Part shown: one piece after another, positions 61,474-64,000 of the stretch
Layout: the number at the start of each line of letters is the position of its first letter
Position numbering within the stretch: position 1 is the first letter of the stretch
Origin: Pseudovirgaria hyperparasitica
Taxonomy: Eukaryota > Ascomycota > Dothideomycetes > Acrospermales > Acrospermaceae
Assembly (NCBI RefSeq): GCF_010093815.1
Contig: NW_022985549.1
Location: forward strand, 1 to 64,000
Reading direction: 5' to 3'
Length of the DNA stretch: 64,000 bases
Made by a program: the position numbers and the translations under genes
Notes under the pieces: model-generated
Seen by the model: the letters and a program-made list of their open reading frames with translations, nothing else
Told to the model about the DNA's origin: nothing
Databases searched by the model: none

Positions 61474-62690
61474 GGCACTAACTATATAAAGTGCCATACG
61501 TTAAAAGGGATCTACTTATAGAATACTAAGGAGCTCGCTACGTACCTAGCCCTACGTAAGGCGTAGAGCCGCCTTAAGAAGTTTATGCACGAGTCGGTTA
61601 ATAATAACTTTAGTTATATAATAGACCGTGGTAGTCGCGGCCTAGACCCGACTAAGCCTTCGTCCGGTAAGTAGCCACGTATAAACTCTAAGTTCTACCG
61701 CCTATATAAGGACTATAAGTCTAACTTAGAGATTATATATATCGCCCGCCGTAACGCTAGCATTATTAGTTAGGTCCCTATAACGCCTAATCATAGTGCC
61801 ATTACGGTAATTAAGATGCTATATCGTGGTAGTAGTAACCGTAGACAGCTTAGTAGTGTGATTCACTAGATAAATTAGTATATATTATATAACAAGGCCT
61901 AAATGGGCGAGTTACGCACTAATATCGGCGCCCTATAGGTATATACTTAGTTAGCCTAATTACTACTATCTTAACACGTGACGTAGGGTTTAATATAGTA
62001 GGTCGCTTCCGGCCTAGTACGCCTAGCCGAGCCGCCGCCTCGCCGACTCCTTATCTAGGCGGTTATAGAGGAGGAGGAGCCTCGTTTAAGTAGTAGTCGC
62101 CTACGCCGCCCTCGGCTAAGCGGCCCTAAGGAGTCGCCTACCTATAGCCCGCGCCATTACTATACTACCCCCTACTAGCTCCCTATTACTCCCCCCCCGT
62201 AGGAGGCCTCGCTATCACCACGCTATCCCTATACCCCGCCCCGCCACCGTAACCCGTCCTAGCGCCGCTCTCGCTCGCCGGAGCGCTATAGCCGGTCCCC
62301 CGACCGCCGCGACCGGTCCCCTTACTACCGTGACTAGTCCCCCCGCCGCCGTGACCGTTTCTATAAGCGTTACCGCCGATCCCGTGACCGCTAGCGTCGT
62401 ACCATTAAGGGTCGTCGCTTATCGCGTCGTTACTAGTCGCCGTCTCGTAGCCGCTATAGCCGCCCCGATGAGGTATATAACTCCCCCTTACCGCTAAGCT
62501 AGATTAATAATTACCCCTACCGCTAGGAGCCGGCCTAGGGGAGGACTAGGTAACTAACCTTATAGTTAGAATTTACGGTTAAGGACCGTGCCGGCCCCGG
62601 CGCCGTATAGACCTAGGGTAGAGCTAGGAGAATAACCTTTTTATGTCTTAAGGAGGGTGTCGGTTTATTATTAGGTTACTTAGGTACTTA
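61474..62690 (+). pseudogene. Unrecognised frame with helical head and RS/RD-rich tail
   Basis: A single plus-strand frame stays aligned for about 1.2 kb and is interrupted only by TAG/TAA of the RIP type. Its first half (to about 62050) reads as charged, helix-forming sequence with many Leu, Lys and Gln-derived stops. From about 62060 it becomes Pro-rich, then strongly Arg/Ser/Asp-rich (about 62250-62470), with recurrent RSP, RDR and RRS patterns like an RS domain or nucleic-acid-binding tail. It could be the gag of an LTR element whose promoter lies to the left, or a captured host gene. No named family is recognised, and no start codon can be fixed. Confidence 0.5.
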
Positions 62691-62785
62691 GCGTTTAGCG
62701 TTTGGTCTTTATAGAATCTCTACTCTTATATCGGGTTATTAGGGCCGCTATAGGCCCGTAATAGTAGATTAATATCTTTATTTAG
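62691..62785. other. Junction between the plus-strand frame and element E
   Basis: This is the stretch where the plus-strand frame ends and the minus-strand element E tail ends, head-on. I see no LTR end, polypurine tract or target duplication I can trust. Confidence 0.35.
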
Positions 62786-64000
62786 GGATGCGCTAAAGTC
62801 GTAGGCCGTTATATAATCGCGCGCTACTATACCGGGCCTTAAACCTATCTAGTGCCTTGGTATCCTCTACGTCCTCGAGTGGTACCTATATTAGCTATAG
62901 CTAGCCCTTCTATTTTATGAGTACTTACCTCTTATTTCGCCCACGTGCGTTTTTCGCCCGAAGGATATCCTTAACCTTATATTTAGTAACGTCCTCGTTA
63001 GCTTTATTAAGTTTAAGTACCGGGCCCGGGCGAGTATCTAGCTACTCCTAGCTAGGTAGGGGGTCCTCTACGGCGCGCTCGACTAGGCTAATATAGACCG
63101 TCTTATAAAGGTCCCTAGGGAGGTCGAGGGTTACTATTAGGGGGGTAGATTAGGCGAGAACCCTATACTTAGCCTATAGCTAGTCGAGTTTCCGGCTTAG
63201 GTAATTAGTCTTTACGTTTCGGAGTAAGAACTATACTATATTACTAACCTTAAAGCGTTTAGCTAGGCGGCGTGACTAGTTAGCCGAGTTCTAGAAATAT
63301 TACTCGGCCTAGGCGATAGCCGCCTACGCTAGGGTAGTGCCGTTATAGAGGTACTTAAGGAAGTTTATAGCCCGGCCTTTCGCTAAGGTCGTGGAGGTGT
63401 TAGGGAGTGGCTATCGCGGTAATAGTTCGATATAGTATCTATTTAGAAGTAGGTTCGGCGCTATGCCGGTTACTAATAAGGTGCGGTTATTTAGGGCGAG
63501 CTGGCATGCCGGTAGATACTCCGGCTAATTAGTTTACTCGAAGGTTACTATAACGCGAAGCACCGCCTAGACCTCCTAGTTTACTCGCTCTATACTACCG
63601 TCGGTCTATAGGTGGTAGGCTATAGAGAGGTTCTAGTACACGTCCGTTATGGAGTAAAGGGTTATCTAGAACTACCCTAGCTAGTCCGAGCCCCGGTCGG
63701 TAATAATAGACTATAGAAACCCCCAGAAACGCTACCATATATCGCGGAATCGCGCCGCGTAGTCCTTAGCCGCCATAGAGGTTATCGCCTCTAGCTAGAT
63801 AAATTTTAAGAGCCAATCCGTGATAACGAGTAGGTACTAGAGCCGTAACGGGTCCGATTAGGGGAGGTCGGTTATAAAGTCTATAGAAATCTAGGACTAG
63901 AAACGGTCTAGTATCGGAAGCGGCTAGAGGAGCCTAGAGGCCTTACGCCGATTTATATAAGCTCCGTAGTAGTCGTAGTTCCGCATAAATCGCCGGATAT
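62786..64000 (-). mobile_element. Gypsy LTR retrotransposon E, integrase and chromodomain (partial)
   Basis: On the minus strand, from the window edge: the integrase head and core start (an I-S-I-D-F-type motif near 63890-63870), core to about 63550, an integrase C-terminal module (about 63300-63150, pattern K-V-W-L followed by R-P-S-K-K-L-D) and a chromodomain-like end (about 62960-62790). The family is the common fungal Gypsy chromovirus polyprotein. RT and gag would lie beyond 64000. It is less mutated than the elements to the left, but still broken many times. No LTR is seen at its downstream side. Confidence 0.72.

Overview
The window looks like a transposon graveyard from a filamentous ascomycete (Pezizomycotina). 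Almost every base belongs to nested retrotransposons. CpA and TpG are strongly depleted and TpA is enriched, while CpG survives, across tens of kilobases on both strands. This is the footprint of repeat-induced point mutation (RIP). I found no intact host gene, rRNA, convincing tRNA or CRISPR array. Open frames longer than about 60 codons are rare, and nearly all are antisense shadows.

Layout, left to right. 1-270: AT-rich DNA with a heat-shock-element-like array. 271-1694: minus-strand end of an LTR element (A1, same family as B). 1695-4129: minus-strand Gypsy element D, which resumes at 17442. 4130-17436: complete Gypsy element F inserted in D, itself carrying Tad1-like LINE copy 1 (4896-10176). 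19.0-22.45 kb: unassigned AT-rich DNA with an 11-bp minisatellite, a 23-bp tandem repeat and a Helitron-like end. 22451-31997: complete large Gypsy element C. 32.1-58.5 kb: LINE copy 2, split by Gypsy element B (35857-53502, which holds LINE copies 3 and 4) and by LINE copy 5, a chimera with 1.2 kb of unrelated DNA. 58628-60115: a 495-bp inverted repeat around a LINE fragment. 60.1-62.7 kb: weakly mutated DNA with an 88-bp tandem array (one CACGTG per unit) and an unrecognised plus-strand frame ending in an RS/RD-rich tail. 62.8-64 kb: minus-strand integrase and chromodomain of another Gypsy element (E), running off the window.

The nesting is fixed by target-site duplications that I could read directly: 5 bp for elements B, C and F, and 13-18 bp for LINEs 1, 3, 4 and 5. 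It gives a relative chronology. D is older than F, and F older than LINE 1. LINE 2 is older than B, and B older than LINEs 3 and 4. LINE 2 is also older than LINE 5. The LINE family was therefore active both before and after B arrived. Paired LTRs differ almost only by transitions, so RIP prevents ordinary LTR dating.

Most unusual observations: the LINE chimera carrying a 1.2-kb orphan sequence; the equal-armed 495-bp palindrome whose inner ends look like Helitron 3' termini; a 31-bp palindrome at both ends of the LINE family; the 88-bp CACGTG array; and the unidentified RS/RD-rich frame.
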